NCBI GenBank assembly: GCA_022560365.1
Contig: JADFTG010000058.1
Coordinates: 1 to 7,046 of the forward strand
Direction: 5' to 3'
Origin: Chloroflexota bacterium
GTDB taxonomy: Bacteria; Chloroflexota; Dehalococcoidia; SM23-28-2; RBG-16-64-32
DNA: 7,046 nt
The translations under genes and the position numbers were made by a program. Positions 6,618 through 7,046 of this stretch are shown here, in pieces (within the stretch, counting starts at the first letter, position 1; each line of letters begins with the position of its first letter). The notes beneath the pieces were generated by a model, which did no database searches, was not told where the DNA came from, and saw only the letters and a list, made by a program, of their open reading frames with translations.

Positions 6618-7046
6618 CTACGAGACGACGATCGTGACCTGGGAGCCGAGGAGCGGGCAGTCGTCCGCCTGCGTTACGCTTAGCCCCGCGTCGAAGCGCA
6701 GGAGTTTCAGCGAATCGACCGGCGTCATACCGTCCTGGCAGTCGACGTCGCCCCAGATGTGCGGCGAGGCGTTCAGAACTTCGATGTCCTGGCCCATGTC
6801 CGGGCAATCGCCTGTATTCGTCGGCAGGCCGGCGTCGCCGCGCAGCACGAACAGCGAGTCCACCGGGCCCACCAGTTGCGAGCAGTTGTGGTCGCCCCAG
6901 ACCACGCTCTCACCCGCTGGTGGCGTCGGCGTCGGACTCGGGCTCGGTGTCGGCGGCGGCGGCGCGCCGCAATAGGGATCGCCGCAGTGCAGCACCTTCA
7001 GGTCGCCGTTGGTGGCGTCGTAGTAGCTGACGACCGGGCTGCCGTC
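6618..7046 (-). CDS. C-terminus of a secreted repeat protein with Pro/Thr linker and EF-hand-like repeat pair (partial)
   Basis: The gene enters from the right edge and 142 codons are visible; the frame is open to the last base. The first residues, [18 protein letters not shown] then HCGDPYC, look like the last unit of a tandem repeat known from large extracellular bacterial proteins (DGxPxxSYYDxTNGDLKVxHC), so more copies are expected beyond the edge. Visible residues 28-43 are a Pro/Thr/Ser linker ([16 protein letters not shown]). Residues 50-134 hold two EF-hand/dockerin-like repeats, and the protein ends IVVS. The layout, beta-type repeats then a flexible linker then a calcium-binding module, suggests a secreted or surface-attached protein whose terminal module binds a partner or stabilises the end. 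No cohesin or sorting signal is visible. It is convergent with the cyclase gene. A GTG within the frame at 6995 is internal, not a start. Confidence 0.85.
   Translation of the reverse strand, partial: DGSPVVSYYDATNGDLKVLHCGDPYCGAPPPPTPSPSPTPTPPAGESVVWGDHNCSQLVGPVDSLFVLRGDAGLPTNTGDCPDMGQDIEVLNASPHIWGDVDCQDGMTPVDSLKLLRFDAGLSVTQADDCPLLGSQVTIVVS
6645..6899 (-). repeat. Second EF-hand/dockerin-like repeat pair, 48 residues apart
   Basis: The encoded repeats begin [16 protein letters not shown] and [16 protein letters not shown]. Calcium-loop positions 1, 3 and 12 are D52/N54/D63 and D100/D102/D111 (numbered from the first visible residue). Each is followed by an LRxDAGL helix end and a C-P-x-x-G turn. 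The period of 48 residues and the Cys at loop position 4 match the pair at 1868-2122 in the other secreted gene. Confidence 0.75.

Noticed and set aside
6395..6637. Small plus-strand frame over the tandem hairpins
   Set aside because: Its translation just reflects the 39-bp repeat (RLPAxGGRSGQAL twice). It has no ribosome site and ends in a convergent gap.

Overview
The window is GC-rich bacterial chromosome with five genes. The protein style resembles a Chloroflexota (Dehalococcoidia/SAR202-like) or similar environmental lineage. The signs are secreted proteins with paired EF-hand/dockerin-like repeats of the form W-G-D-x-x-C, a C-terminal fragment of the type '[18 protein letters not shown]', a TPR protein fused to a class III cyclase, and an acyl-CoA dehydrogenase. 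This taxonomic guess comes from remembered family resemblance, not a search. No rRNA, tRNA, CRISPR array, transposase or phage gene was seen.

Layout. (1) Positions 1 to 2242, minus strand: one large secreted protein gene that runs off the left edge. It has a signal peptide, two EF-hand-like repeats, a GEVED-type domain and a long unclassified beta-rich part. The reading frame breaks near a C4 run at 702-705 and continues in another frame to the window edge. (2) 2243-2351: a short divergent intergenic region with a near-consensus sigma70-type promoter for the minus gene and a weaker candidate for the plus gene. (3) 2352-3044, plus: flavin reductase-like FMN-binding protein with a charged tail. 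(4) 3144-4325, plus: acyl-CoA dehydrogenase behind a strong promoter whose -35 box lies in a small palindrome, a plausible operator. (5) 4391-6364, plus: TPR-class III nucleotide cyclase fusion, apparently transcribed as a leaderless mRNA. (6) 6365-6617: a convergent gap holding two tandem 39-bp hairpin units and a related short palindrome. (7) 6618 to the right edge, minus: the C-terminus of a second secreted protein, with a Pro/Thr linker and another pair of EF-hand-like repeats.

The genes do not form an obvious single pathway. The flavin reductase and acyl-CoA dehydrogenase are both flavoenzymes, or partners of flavoenzymes, and would suit oxidative catabolism, but each seems to have its own promoter. 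The cyclase looks like a cytosolic signalling protein. Two minus-strand genes for surface or secreted proteins flank these three cytoplasmic genes. They share the same 48-residue repeat pair, at the N-terminus in one and at the C-terminus in the other.

I found no clear undescribed multi-gene system. The points most worth following are the broken frame in the large secreted gene, the shared repeat pair, the palindrome over the acyl-CoA dehydrogenase promoter, and the repeated hairpin units.
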